DNA of 37,150 nt from a virus. Below are positions 17,658 through 26,163 of this stretch, in pieces (positions within the stretch are counted from its first letter, which is position 1; each line of letters begins with the position of its first letter). The DNA lies in IMG/VR virus record IMGVR_UViG_3300021363_000014, positions 1-37,150 of that record. One strand, given 5' to 3'. The translations under genes and the position numbers were made by a program. The notes below the pieces were generated by a model. The model had not been told where the DNA came from, did no database searches, and worked only from the letters and a program-made list of their open reading frames with translations.

Positions 17658-18884
17658 CTATTCCTGGTGCCAAAAATGCGTATAAATAGCATACCGAATA
17701 GCATCCATAAGGTGGTTTACTTTATCAATCGGAGTATTCGTAGGCTTACCCGTGTCGGGGTCCATCATCCACATATACCGTTGCCTCTCATGTTCAATAT
17801 TCTTTGAGCTTGCCGTAAAGTATATTTCATACTCATTAACTTTCGCTATACCAGCCCGTATACTCCCTGCTCCTTTACGCGCTGCAATAGTCATAAGATC
17901 AAACTGCCGTAACTGTCTAATCATATCCCCATCATGCTCACAATATATAGGCATTTCATCTGTATACTTATTCGCCTTATATAATGCTTTTAGTTGTGTC
18001 GCAGTCACGGCTGGCAAGTAACACAACTCATGCACGTATATTTTATTACCAATCCGCCTGCAATCTATTGCCGCCGTCGGGTCCACTGTATATCCAAAAT
18101 CTACGCCGCCAAATTTTCTTTCTTCTTGCCACGGAAAATCCTTATCAAGTATTTGTTTCCAATTCGGATATATTAATCCAATAAGATTTCCAGTACGTCC
18201 ACGTGCGTACACATTCCAAAGGTCTTTGTCTTTTATATTTTCTGTTTTTGCATGATCCTTTTCGTCCAGGAACGGATTATGCCTATGATCCGATATCCAG
18301 GTTTCTACCGTAGCATACAAATCATTTCCATCTTTTGTAGTACCAATCAATTTCTCATGTGCCCAAAACGGCGCGCTTGGATTATAGTCTATAACAGTTC
18401 GTACCCGAGTACGTTTTGCATATTGCCAAAATATAGGGTAAGCAACCCCGTTGGCCTCATTAACGAAAAGATATTGCCGCTTACCTTGCTTCGCACTCTG
18501 CTCATCAGTCGCACCTAGAAACTCCATAATCCAACCAGTATTAAAAGTCACCACACGCTCACCCTGGTTCCAATTAACAATCGCCTTATTTATAAATTCA
18601 TTAGAATGATAAATGGATTCGGCGATACGATACGCGCCCTTCTTACTATCGGGTATAGACTTATTAACAATCGAAATTATTGGGTCAATCTTTGGCGGTA
18701 CTGTAGTAGAGGCGATAATAAATAACTCCTGCATCGTAGCATAAGTTTTACCACTGTCCGTCCCACCTTGTAGAATAACTATATCAGCTTGAGACTCGTG
18801 AATCTTTTGGAAAACTGGACCTGTTTCAAATATCCCATCGGGATTGACTAGCGAAGGGCGCGATAAAATTAATTCTTTACCCAA
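17658..18884 (-). CDS. terL: Terminase large subunit
   Basis: A 408-residue packaging motor. ATPase part: Walker A QGGTDSGKT (residues 39-47) and Walker B QYLFVNEAN (137-145). Nuclease part: GGVDFGYTVDPTA (259-271, Asp262), a central acidic CEHDGD (315-320) and a last motif NHLMDAIRYA (390-399, Asp394). This layout matches PBSX/Terminase_3-type large subunits. It is 5 bases downstream of the small subunit. Family length is typical. Confidence 0.9.
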   Translation of the reverse strand: MGKELILSRPSLVNPDGIFETGPVFQKIHESQADIVILQGGTDSGKTYATMQELFIIASTTVPPKIDPIISIVNKSIPDSKKGAYRIAESIYHSNEFINKAIVNWNQGERVVTFNTGWIMEFLGATDEQSAKQGKRQYLFVNEANGVAYPIFWQYAKRTRVRTVIDYNPSAPFWAHEKLIGTTKDGNDLYATVETWISDHRHNPFLDEKDHAKTENIKDKDLWNVYARGRTGNLIGLIYPNWKQILDKDFPWQEERKFGGVDFGYTVDPTAAIDCRRIGNKIYVHELCYLPAVTATQLKALYKANKYTDEMPIYCEHDGDMIRQLRQFDLMTIAARKGAGSIRAGIAKVNEYEIYFTASSKNIEHERQRYMWMMDPDTGKPTNTPIDKVNHLMDAIRYAIYTHFWHQE

Positions 18885-18889
18885 GTAAA

Positions 18890-19585
18890 CTAATCTTTAA
18901 TATCTTTTTCATTCGACGCAAGCGCAGGCGCGTTATTGTATACATTGATTTGTACGTTCATCGTAGTTCCAATCCCTTTACCCGTTACTTCTATTTTACT
19001 TGGTGCGTCATACCCCATTAACATAGCCAACTCCTTCAACGACTTTTGCTTATCACACAACTTTAACTTAACATAGTCAACCTGTATCTCCACCTCCTCC
19101 GGATTCCCATCATCGTCCAGACCTTCACCTTCTGCTACCTCACGCCGTGTCTGTGTTGTAATTTCTTCAATACAGTATTTTTGCTCCTCTGTAAGTTTAT
19201 CAAAATCATTTAACGTTATCCATGTATCATGTAAGTGCGCTATGGAACTACGCGCGATCTTAAGATGCTGCTCAATTATCCAAGACTTAGATATGCCGAT
19301 GTTAAACTCTACATTATCACTAAGGTATTTACAGTAAGCCTGTATGCGTTTACGCCTTACTATCTGCGATGCATTGGTTTTCGCATTATTATCTCCGGCG
19401 TTAGGATATAGAACCTGGTACGCACGCCTTCCATTCCAATCCAATATGTATTCTTTGCAGAATGCGCGATCCTTATCACTAAGGCTCTTAAACATATCGG
19501 GCTCCACCTCTCCATCCTCGTCTATAACATCGACTGCCTTAGACTCCTGTACTTTACCCACTGCCTTAGATTTCTTACCCTTCAT
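18890..19585 (-). CDS. terS: Terminase small subunit
   Basis: A 231-residue protein with a Terminase_2/XtmA-like DNA-binding N-terminus: residues about 35-90 contain LSDKDRAFCKEYILDWNG and a helix-turn-helix followed by KRIQAYCKYLSDN. The middle is helical (oligomerisation) and the C-terminus contains a short beta-rich tail (TTMNVQINVYNNAP) likely to contact the large subunit. The ATG overlaps the upstream small gene (ATGA). The N-terminal 30 residues are charged and disordered. Confidence 0.85.
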   Translation of the reverse strand: MKGKKSKAVGKVQESKAVDVIDEDGEVEPDMFKSLSDKDRAFCKEYILDWNGRRAYQVLYPNAGDNNAKTNASQIVRRKRIQAYCKYLSDNVEFNIGISKSWIIEQHLKIARSSIAHLHDTWITLNDFDKLTEEQKYCIEEITTQTRREVAEGEGLDDDGNPEEVEIQVDYVKLKLCDKQKSLKELAMLMGYDAPSKIEVTGKGIGTTMNVQINVYNNAPALASNEKDIKD

Positions 19586-19767
19586 TGCTTCGGTAGATTA
19601 GTCCCGCATCGTACCAACACCACACTATCTTTGGGCGAGATTTTTTCAGCCTTTAAAAATTTTTCACCTTGTGGCCTGACGTCCCCCGCACTACACGCGG
19701 TGCAAATCATAATCAATGTTACAAACCATAATATAACCAGTACTACAATTGCAATAACTTTTATCAT
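19582..19767 (-). CDS. Small membrane protein or lipoprotein
   Basis: A 61-residue protein. Residues 3-22 form a strong hydrophobic segment (IKVIAIVVLVILWFVTLIMI) followed by CTACSAGD; Cys25 could be a lipoprotein cysteine although the lipobox is poor. The remainder is a short charged tail. Its stop overlaps the terminase small subunit start (ATGA), and its own start overlaps the stop of a 27-codon frame. It could be an inner-membrane protein, for example a lysis-related one, but nothing proves that. Confidence 0.6.
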   Translation of the reverse strand: MIKVIAIVVLVILWFVTLIMICTACSAGDVRPQGEKFLKAEKISPKDSVVLVRCGTNLPKQ

Positions 19768-19847
19768 GACAAATTAATTTTCTTCTTACTACTATGGCCG
19801 CAAAATATTCCTTCGCAATTAATAGCTTCGTTACCTTTATTAAACAT
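19764..19847 (-). CDS. 27-residue Cys-containing peptide (possible)
   Basis: ATG at 19847, TGA at 19764, overlapping the next ATG as ATGA. The peptide contains NCEGIFCGHSSKKK, with two Cys and a His that could bind a metal. The coupling and lack of any other use of this 99 base gap support it, but the small size leaves doubt. A 60-codon frame in another phase over the same DNA looks like noise. Confidence 0.35.
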   Translation of the reverse strand: MFNKGNEAINCEGIFCGHSSKKKINLS

Positions 19848-19866
19848 AGCAATTGTAATTTAGTAC

Positions 19867-20076
19867 TCACCACAACGGATTATTTTTCTTTGGGCAGTGC
19901 TGTCCTGGTATTCTTGCTTTCTTCATTAAACCACAACCACAAAGTCCACATGTCCCTTTAGTATTATACATTGGACACGGCCCCTGCCGACACAATTTTA
20001 AGCGCTGCTCCATCAAACTCTCATTCGCATTTACTAATTGTAATACTGTGCCTTGTACTATCCCCACTACATCCAT
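19867..20076 (-). CDS. Small Cys-rich zinc-ribbon-like protein
   Basis: A 69-residue protein with five to six cysteines arranged as C-x4-C (LCRQGPCP), then GTCGLCGCGLMKKAR and HCPKKN. This resembles small phage proteins of Bacteroidota with a CGCGL-x-KAR core, likely a zinc-binding knuckle; function unknown. It is the first gene of the late operon, directly behind a terminator-like hairpin (20090-20157). Confidence 0.7.
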   Translation of the reverse strand: MDVVGIVQGTVLQLVNANESLMEQRLKLCRQGPCPMYNTKGTCGLCGCGLMKKARIPGQHCPKKNNPLW

Positions 20077-20080
20077 AACT

Positions 20081-20157
20081 TAAAATTAAAAAACCATTCC
20101 GGCAAACGAACAATTCTAAGCCCTGCGCTGGGCGTTCGTCCTCTAGGGAATGGTTTT
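20081..20157 (-). terminator. Terminator-like hairpin preceding the late operon
   Basis: Arms 20147-20157 and 20090-20100 pair perfectly over 11 bp (minus strand: AAAACCATTCC with GGAATGGTTTT), and the minus strand continues into TTAATTTT. The 46-base interior folds further: 20106-20111/20134-20139 (6 bp) and 20120-20123/20130-20133 (4 bp). It sits 5 bases before the U-rich leader of the first late gene (ATG 20076). This is an intrinsic terminator or attenuator in a leader position. On the plus strand only TTTT follows. Confidence 0.65.
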
Positions 20158-20232
20158 ACGGTTGTTTCACCATGATGTAAAATTACTATAAATTTTAGGG
20201 CTTTGCTAATGCCTACCATTTTGCTTAAAGTC

Positions 20233-20469
20233 CTCGGTAACAAAAAAAGTCCCGTAAGGGTAGTCTATACAAAATATTGTGTGGCTACTCTTAGAGAATA
20301 TTTTTTGTTATCGAGTTACCGAGTTGGTTATCAAGCAGTTATAAGCGACTCGGTAACAAGGGTAACAAAAACCTAAACCCATACTGTGTACTTTTGACCT
20401 AAAAATTTGCTGTTTTTTCTCGGTAACAAAAACCTATACAGCCCTAAAAAGTAAGTTTTTGTTACCGAG
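20233..20469. repeat. Three inverted-repeat pairs of one CTCGGTAACAAAAA family
   Basis: Part of a 420-base gene-free region (20077-20496). Pairs: 20233-20247/20301-20315 (15 bp, one mismatch), 20315-20324/20348-20357 (10 bp perfect) and 20419-20433/20455-20469 (15 bp perfect, 21-base spacer). A further GGTAACAAAAACC half-copy lies at 20361-20373. The spacers differ but the arms share one sequence. No U-run follows on the minus strand. Candidates: replication origin iterons next to the primase-helicase gene, or operators for late transcription. Confidence 0.75.
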
Positions 20470-20496
20470 TTTTACCATCAATTTCATTAAATTTTG

Positions 20497-22896
20497 TTAA
20501 ACATTACTTCGCCCTACTTTAATAACATGTAGATATATACCGCGTTCCGAGTCTCCATTTTGCAGTTTATATAATGTTTCAACTATTCCTATATTCTTTA
20601 AATCTTCGGCAAAGTGTTTACGAATTTGTATTTTAATCTCTGGTACATAACCGCCCTCTTCAGTCACGAGCCATTCCCGATATAAGCCATACATTTTCGA
20701 TATACTTATAAGTTCTATATCAAGTTTAGGGTTTTGTTTTTGTAATTTTTGTAACGCCGTAAACTTATTACTTTTTTCCTCGCTTACTTTAGGTACAATG
20801 TATCGTGACCTAAACCACAGTATTGCATCTTTATCCCGCATATGAAAGTCCTCAGTAGCTTTGCGCATTGCGTCTGTTATTTTAATTTGCCCGCCATTCT
20901 CGATTAGGTGTTTGATTCCAATATTTAGTATATGGTTAAAAATACCTGCTAGTTCATTGTCATATATCGCAGGCATTACAGCGTTATCTTTTTCCACCCT
21001 CACATCCATTGCAATAGTAATAAGACGGCGGGCAACAGCCGGATTAAAAACACTATAGCTAAATCTATTCATAGCAATAAGCAATCTGCCATAATTTTTT
21101 ACAGGCCTCCTTGTTACGTGCATCTGCCATCCTGGTAACGGCTCTTGTGCTGCGACCTTTAATAACATCTCTAATTTTTGAAATGGTTGAGAGTCAAAAT
21201 CGTATGCAAGTAATTTATTCTCCATCTGCATCGCTTGCGTTTGTGCCTCTGCCGTCCCACCGAATAATATACCCGCCGATACTGCGGCAGAATTTTCGAG
21301 CCCAATGACCCGGCGCGTGATTTCAATGAGCGACGATTTGCCCGTACTTGTATCGCCAACCAATAGCATAATGATATCTGCTCTATGCTTGGAAAGACAA
21401 GACGCCACAAATGCAAAGTAAGCTGTGTGTAACGTCTTGTCCGGTATCTGAGTGTTAATCCACTGGTCAAACTTAGGACAAAGCGCCGCCGGTTCGTAGC
21501 AGTACGGTAAAAGTGTAGTGAAATTATAGGACGACTCATGGTCAAGCAATTTACGTTTACCAGTCTTTATATTTACATGTAACACCCCGTTCTCAAGATT
21601 AATGAATACCCCGTCATGTAAATTACCCGTACGTGGTTCTAACGCATCCCGCATCGTTATTAACTTTAACTCCCGTATAGCCATATCCAAATACGGCAAC
21701 GTCCTGAGTAATTTACGGTAACGATCTTCCACGTCACTACGATCCACAAAATTATTAAGCAGGTCCACCACATATTTAGCGTTACGCTTAATCCAATGCG
21801 TCTGCTCAAAAATATAGAAGCTTGCCTGATCTATGCAGCATATTTCAACGTGTTGGAGGAACGCAGACACGAGCGTATGGACATGCTCGGGCATCCTTTC
21901 TTTCTTACTAAGCGTTAACTCAAACTCTTTAGAACTTGGTAAAGGGTGGGCCTTAAGCGTTGCCAAAGTGCTAAGATCGTTGAGACCGTTATCCGCGCAT
22001 ATTTTAAAAAACGTAGCGATAGTGATTTTACGATCACGCGGAGTCGCCTCGCCATTACAAAAGTTTTCATATTGTGTCTCTATTGTGTCTGCGTTATACT
22101 TAGGACTAAACTGGCTTAACCTGTTAAACATATCATAACCCTTCACACCGAATGCGTTTGCAAACGCTTTACCAATCTTAAACCATTCCGGGTTGTCACC
22201 CGTAATATCTAGTTCCTTATCCTCTAGTTGTTTAACGTATGCCTCGGCTTGGTCCCAGGTCTCTTGGTCGGCGGGGCCGTGTTGGCGAATTTTTTTTGGC
22301 TTAGAATTTTTTTCGGCCTTACGGTATGGCTGGAGAATGGAAATAAGCTGCGCGTGTTGTTTGGTGGTAAGCGGCTTAAGTTTTAATAAATCTCCGTGTT
22401 CAAGTTGGTACTTCTTAGAATTACTAAGGTAGCATGCAATAAACCGCTTCGAATAATATAGTTCGATCCAGTTAGCTCCACCTAGTCCCGTCCAATCCGG
22501 CTGATTGTCTTCACGTTTTTCGTAAAGGAAGTATATGTGATACCCATCCGATTTGGTTTTTTCTACTACGACATTGGCGGCCATTTTTTTAATAATGGAA
22601 TTTTTTAGCGCCAAAGTCTCTGCGGGCGTTACTTTCTTAGTATCCAAGTCAATGCAACATAGATTGCCATGCCCCAGGTAGAACCCGCAATGACTGCGTG
22701 ATAGGATCGACGCGCTAAAGGTAGAATGGTACACGGTTAGAAGTGGGTCAGCCATTTCTGCCGCGTACCCCCATTTAATCTTATTGGTCGGGTTTGGCTT
22801 ACGTTTCCATCCTATCGGGGCATTGGTGGCACGCGCCGCGCGCAGAATAACAAAGCCACGGTCGTATAGTTTTTTAATTTCTTGTTCGTTGGACAT
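20497..22896 (-). CDS. Primase-helicase (AEP-like primase, PriCT-2, SF3 helicase)
   Basis: A 799-residue replication protein. Residues 1-190 look like an archaeo-eukaryotic primase/polymerase domain: CIDLD (81-85) gives the acidic pair and SDGYHIYF (117-124) the catalytic His. Residues about 228-305 resemble a PriCT-2 domain (DNPEWFKIGKAFANAFG). Residues about 340-690 form a D5_N plus SF3 helicase: Walker A VGDTSTGKSS (513-522) and Walker B-like LLAYDFD (562-568). It initiates DNA synthesis and unwinds the template. Its ATG shares a base with the upstream stop (TAATG). The gene-free region with iteron-like repeats lies just behind it. Confidence 0.85.
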   Translation of the reverse strand: MSNEQEIKKLYDRGFVILRAARATNAPIGWKRKPNPTNKIKWGYAAEMADPLLTVYHSTFSASILSRSHCGFYLGHGNLCCIDLDTKKVTPAETLALKNSIIKKMAANVVVEKTKSDGYHIYFLYEKREDNQPDWTGLGGANWIELYYSKRFIACYLSNSKKYQLEHGDLLKLKPLTTKQHAQLISILQPYRKAEKNSKPKKIRQHGPADQETWDQAEAYVKQLEDKELDITGDNPEWFKIGKAFANAFGVKGYDMFNRLSQFSPKYNADTIETQYENFCNGEATPRDRKITIATFFKICADNGLNDLSTLATLKAHPLPSSKEFELTLSKKERMPEHVHTLVSAFLQHVEICCIDQASFYIFEQTHWIKRNAKYVVDLLNNFVDRSDVEDRYRKLLRTLPYLDMAIRELKLITMRDALEPRTGNLHDGVFINLENGVLHVNIKTGKRKLLDHESSYNFTTLLPYCYEPAALCPKFDQWINTQIPDKTLHTAYFAFVASCLSKHRADIIMLLVGDTSTGKSSLIEITRRVIGLENSAAVSAGILFGGTAEAQTQAMQMENKLLAYDFDSQPFQKLEMLLKVAAQEPLPGWQMHVTRRPVKNYGRLLIAMNRFSYSVFNPAVARRLITIAMDVRVEKDNAVMPAIYDNELAGIFNHILNIGIKHLIENGGQIKITDAMRKATEDFHMRDKDAILWFRSRYIVPKVSEEKSNKFTALQKLQKQNPKLDIELISISKMYGLYREWLVTEEGGYVPEIKIQIRKHFAEDLKNIGIVETLYKLQNGDSERGIYLHVIKVGRSNV

Positions 22897-23231
22897 TAGT
22901 AAATCTCTAACTTAAGTTTTTCTGTTCCGTGGTCCTCATTTGATTTATGCAGCCCTAATAAAAAATCAGTTAAGCTTTTCTTAGCATCGTAATATTCTCC
23001 GTCATTAGCCAGTTCAAAACTTCTTGTTACATTTTCAATTCCTACACCTGTCACTATCCTAACTGTTTTTGTTTTTGTCATTGCGGCTAGGGAAGATGGG
23101 GATAAGGTAAGCGGGAGTTTTCTAAGGTATGTAAGACACCTTTCAGAGTTTTCTTGGTAATAATCCGTTAGATATTTCATTGGAACGTTCCAGGGAGCAG
23201 GGCGGCAAGTGATTAGTTTTGTGTGTGTCAT
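22896..23231 (-). CDS. Hypothetical protein upstream of primase-helicase
   Basis: A 111-residue protein with no recognised motif. The N-terminus has a Pro/Trp segment (CRPAPWNVPMKYLTDYY); the C-terminus is charged. It is translationally coupled to the primase-helicase (TAATG), which suggests a replication accessory role. The start ATG at 23231 follows an A-rich leader. Confidence 0.6.
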   Translation of the reverse strand: MTHTKLITCRPAPWNVPMKYLTDYYQENSERCLTYLRKLPLTLSPSSLAAMTKTKTVRIVTGVGIENVTRSFELANDGEYYDAKKSLTDFLLGLHKSNEDHGTEKLKLEIY

Positions 23232-23247
23232 TTGATTTGTTTTTTAG

Positions 23248-23364
23248 TTAAGTTTTTTTATAGTTGGCTATTCTATCCGCAATCTCAATTTTCTTTAAAG
23301 CAGTATAGGCTTTTGATTTTTTAGGCGTGTATCCTAACGATTCAAGTGTATGGTCGTTACTCAA
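23248..23364 (-). CDS. Small 38-residue frame, non-ATG start, possibly a gene remnant
   Basis: In the 179-base gap upstream of the 111-residue gene, the minus strand has a frame reading NDHTLESLGYTPKKSKAYTA and KKIEIADRIANYKKT, with a codon-like composition. The only possible starts are TTG at 23364 or GTG at 23376, and an in-frame TAA lies just upstream. It may be a small gene with a rare start or the C-terminal remnant of a longer one. Confidence 0.3.
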   Translation of the reverse strand: MSNDHTLESLGYTPKKSKAYTALKKIEIADRIANYKKT

Positions 23365-23410
23365 TATTGCCCACACAGTCCGTTAACGTAGCATCGTTTT
23401 TGCCAAATTT

Positions 23411-23794
23411 TTATATAGCCTTTAATTTTTTCAACCATAGGTCTATTGTTTGTTGTGCCTCGTTATCTGCCTTTACTCTTTGTTGTTCACTAAGCAGGTG
23501 CCAAGCTTGCCGTGTAATATACTCGGGGCAACCAAGGGCAAAAGAGCAGGCGCAATGACCAAGAAAAGCACGTTTATTTATAGATGGATTGGTAAGACTA
23601 TTTAACATAGTGTTTGGCCACTGCTTTATAACAGCGCGCATTGCCGCCCCATATATCTTATGGTTGCCCATAAAAAGAATTGCCCTTTGAAGCATTACAG
23701 GCTCGTCTCTTTGCGGTAACGTGTGCCACATACCGTTTAGCCAATCTTCCCATTGCCAATAGGGTACCCAAACTTGTTTAATCCCGTTTCCCAT
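23411..23794 (-). CDS. Conserved phage protein with W-E-D-W-x-NGM motif
   Basis: A 127-residue protein starting MGNGIKQVWVPYWQWEDWLNGMW (key residues W9, W13, W16, N18-G19-M20). I recognise this N-terminal pattern from uncharacterised phage proteins found next to ParB-like genes; no activity is known. The remainder is helical with Cys residues at about 83-85 and 91. It overlaps the upstream ParB-like gene by 17 bases, so it belongs to the same operon. Confidence 0.65.
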   Translation of the reverse strand: MGNGIKQVWVPYWQWEDWLNGMWHTLPQRDEPVMLQRAILFMGNHKIYGAAMRAVIKQWPNTMLNSLTNPSINKRAFLGHCACSFALGCPEYITRQAWHLLSEQQRVKADNEAQQTIDLWLKKLKAI

Positions 23795-24317
23795 TTGATT
23801 TTTTTGAGTCCCAACTAGTGGAAAATTCCTGATTTAAAAACAAAGCGGCGAGGCCGGTAATCTGCTTAAGCCTTAGTAATTCGTCACGATCCATTCCTAT
23901 ATGCCTAAGTATCCAGGCATCGCTCATTCCAGCCTCGACAAGCTCGGCAACAATATTACTCATTAGTTCAATAGAGTGCGATCCCCTAGCCCTGTTATGG
24001 CGAATCGTAGAGGCCATACGATTTGACTCATCTTTATTAATAACGACCACGGGCAGCATACCGCCTTCTCTATCGAATATTCTTTTTGATGTTTGCATAA
24101 CGGTGTATCGATGGTAGCCGTCTACAATCTCATACACGTCCTCTTTTTTGAGATAATAACAAACTATCGGCATGGTAAAACCATCTTCCCATATACTGAG
24201 CTCTAGTAATTTCATTTCAGGTGGAGCAACCGAATTAGGATTATAGCTATTGGCCCTAAGCTTTTTGATTGAAACAGACTTAACATTATAAACTGGACTT
24301 GATAATGTATTTTTCAT
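23778..24317 (-). CDS. ParB-like / IbrB-like protein (second copy)
   Basis: A 179-residue protein with a ParB N-terminal-like fold: NSYNPNSVAPPEMKLLELSI (residues 23-42), then IVDGYHRYTVM (64-74), where G-x-H-R replaces the G-x-R-R of canonical ParB and resembles IbrB-type proteins. The C-terminal half has a helix-turn-helix-like region (MSDAWILRHIGMDRDELLRL). IbrB homologues accompany PAPS-reductase-like IbrA, and here the PP-loop gene is two genes upstream. ParB folds can bind CTP or act as nucleases. It overlaps its upstream neighbour as ATGA. Confidence 0.75.
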   Translation of the reverse strand: MKNTLSSPVYNVKSVSIKKLRANSYNPNSVAPPEMKLLELSIWEDGFTMPIVCYYLKKEDVYEIVDGYHRYTVMQTSKRIFDREGGMLPVVVINKDESNRMASTIRHNRARGSHSIELMSNIVAELVEAGMSDAWILRHIGMDRDELLRLKQITGLAALFLNQEFSTSWDSKKSNGKRD

Positions 24318-24862
24318 TTTGGGGTTGTTAATAAAAATATCGGTCTTTTGAAATTATTTTTTAAATGACTATCGCCGTAGCCTATAATTTTTCCTTTAGG
24401 TTTCCGGTAATTGGTTTTAGTTTTTACCATGGCTGAATCTTTGAGGGCTAATTCTAAGATGGTATTATTTCCTAAATTAGAAAATTCTTTTACCCATTCA
24501 TTAGAATCGCCGGGAAGATGGTGAAGAACCGATAGCGCGAGTACAACATCGAAATGGATTAGCTTTGTTAACGTTTTTAGATTAACTAACGAAAGTTTTT
24601 TATTAACAAAAAAGATATTAGGGTTATTTTTAACCAGGGTTTCACGCATTTCAAACTGATGGAACTCGAAAGACATAACGGTACATTGAAAATCTTCGGT
24701 AAGTCTCAGACCAAAGTAATTCATGTTTGCGCCTATGTCGCATACAGTGAATGGCTGCTTAAGTCGGCTACAAAAATTTTTAATTATTTCATACCTAGCA
24801 ACGCATTCTCTTACTCCTGTTTCTACCTTATTACCTTGTTGCCAAGAGTCCTGATATTTCAT
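24314..24862 (-). CDS. Class I SAM-dependent methyltransferase
   Basis: A 182-residue protein with a Rossmann methyltransferase core: motif I TVCDIGANMNYFGLRL (residues 39-54) and a post-I acidic end (SFEFH, about 64-68). The motif IV region reads FDVVLALSVLHHLPG, the form of small-molecule, RNA or protein methyltransferases, not the DPPY or NPPY of DNA amino-methyltransferases. The substrate is unknown. It overlaps both neighbours by 4 bases (ATGA), placing it inside the ParB/PP-loop cassette. It is shorter than usual methyltransferases at the C-terminus. Confidence 0.75.
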   Translation of the reverse strand: MKYQDSWQQGNKVETGVRECVARYEIIKNFCSRLKQPFTVCDIGANMNYFGLRLTEDFQCTVMSFEFHQFEMRETLVKNNPNIFFVNKKLSLVNLKTLTKLIHFDVVLALSVLHHLPGDSNEWVKEFSNLGNNTILELALKDSAMVKTKTNYRKPKGKIIGYGDSHLKNNFKRPIFLLTTPK

Positions 24863-26163
24863 TTTGCTGCTTTTAATTCAATATACTTTTCCAATCCCGC
24901 ATCTTTAAGTTTTCTTTTTTCCGATGTTCTAGAAACACTCATATAGGTTAGGCCCCAATCGTTTTTTAATATTGTTATACAAACCGCTTTCCACGAAGGG
25001 CAAATTCTAAAACTATGGGGGATATTTGTTTCATCGGGGATATCAGATTTAATTTTAATAATTTCGTACACATCGGGCTTGGTGCATAATTTGGAAATTT
25101 TTTTTGTATTCTCAATTTTTATTCCTTCGGCAATCATTTGTTTAATCACACGTGGGTTTCTCCCGTAACCTTTATTTTTCCAACTATCCCTAAGTCGGTT
25201 TAGATGGAAGAGAAATTTTTTTTTAGTATCCCCGGGTAACGTGCTAAGTAGAAATTCTGCGTATTCTTTCCAAGTAAAGTGTTTGGGTTTAGTAATTTTT
25301 CGCCAGCCCATTGCACTGGTACCTCCGTATATTCCGCCAAAGTTACAACCGTTAACGCGTCCTACCATCCTCCCCCAAGTATTAGGGTCAATTACCCTGT
25401 ATAATTTTAAGTTGTCTTGGCCACTTTGATGGAAAGGACTTGCGAGTCGCATCTGGTCAATGGTTAGACCGGCTTGGTAATATAGGTCGTAAGTTTTATT
25501 ATAATCAAATCCAAATTTTGCATTTGCTCTCCAAATATCCTCGGTTTGCCAATCGTATATAGGGTAAAAATTACATGTGCTTTTGTCGATTGTTTTAGAA
25601 TAAACTAAGCCCTTATGCATATATCGACGATGCTGCGAAGTAAATATAGCTCGGCGTGTTAAGGATTCTTCCGCTCGTATGCCAATGAGTACCGCGGTGC
25701 TTCCGTAGGTTTTGGAGAACCACTCAGCAAACCAGATACGGGTGTCGAAACCTTTTGTGTTTTTTACAAAATGGAAAGGACAGTTATCTTGATTAATTAC
25801 ATAATCGTATTCCGGCATTGATCTAACCCAAATATTTTTTTTCTTATCATCCCACGGAGTCCAACGAGTTTCGTACATAGATACCGAACAAGCTGCGGAG
25901 ATTGGTAAGCATAGCCAATATTTTTTATCAATCTTAATTTCTTTAAACATACGATCCGCGTACTCATGGGTAAATCGATGGTCTGCTTCGTAGTCTTCAT
26001 AATAAAAAGCGAGCTTATGGAGAAGCTTATTTTTAAGCGCGTATTGGTAAGCAAGATTTAGCAGTACGCCGCTATCTTTTCCGCATGAAAACGCAACTAA
26101 TACGTTATCGAAGTCTTTAAAAATTAATTTAAGTCTTTCGTTTGTCGCATTATATACGTTCAT
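24859..26163 (-). CDS. PAPS-reductase-like PP-loop protein (IbrA / DUF3440 type)
   Basis: A 434-residue protein. PP-loop FSCGKDSGV (residues 25-33) binds ATP; a second signature GIRAEES (161-167) and YPIYDWQTEDIW (200-211) match PAPS reductase / DndC-type adenylating enzymes. The C-terminal part (260-420, WGRMVGRVNGCNFGGIYG) matches DUF3440 as in IbrA. There is no CxxC pair for iron-sulfur binding in an obvious place. Such enzymes adenylate substrates to prepare them for sulfur transfer or reduction. The start is coupled to the upstream ParB-like gene (TAATG). Confidence 0.85.
   Translation of the reverse strand: MNVYNATNERLKLIFKDFDNVLVAFSCGKDSGVLLNLAYQYALKNKLLHKLAFYYEDYEADHRFTHEYADRMFKEIKIDKKYWLCLPISAACSVSMYETRWTPWDDKKKNIWVRSMPEYDYVINQDNCPFHFVKNTKGFDTRIWFAEWFSKTYGSTAVLIGIRAEESLTRRAIFTSQHRRYMHKGLVYSKTIDKSTCNFYPIYDWQTEDIWRANAKFGFDYNKTYDLYYQAGLTIDQMRLASPFHQSGQDNLKLYRVIDPNTWGRMVGRVNGCNFGGIYGGTSAMGWRKITKPKHFTWKEYAEFLLSTLPGDTKKKFLFHLNRLRDSWKNKGYGRNPRVIKQMIAEGIKIENTKKISKLCTKPDVYEIIKIKSDIPDETNIPHSFRICPSWKAVCITILKNDWGLTYMSVSRTSEKRKLKDAGLEKYIELKAAK

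Noticed and set aside
19691-19873. 60-codon minus-strand frame
   Set aside because: It overlaps two better supported coupled genes; its sequence shows no gene-like features.
20389-20396. TACTTTTG as a plus-strand promoter -7 box
   Set aside because: No TTG element lies 17-23 bases upstream and no plus-strand gene follows for 8 kb.
20233-20469. CRISPR array
   Set aside because: The repeats alternate in orientation and spacing is irregular; they form inverted pairs instead of direct repeats with equal spacers.
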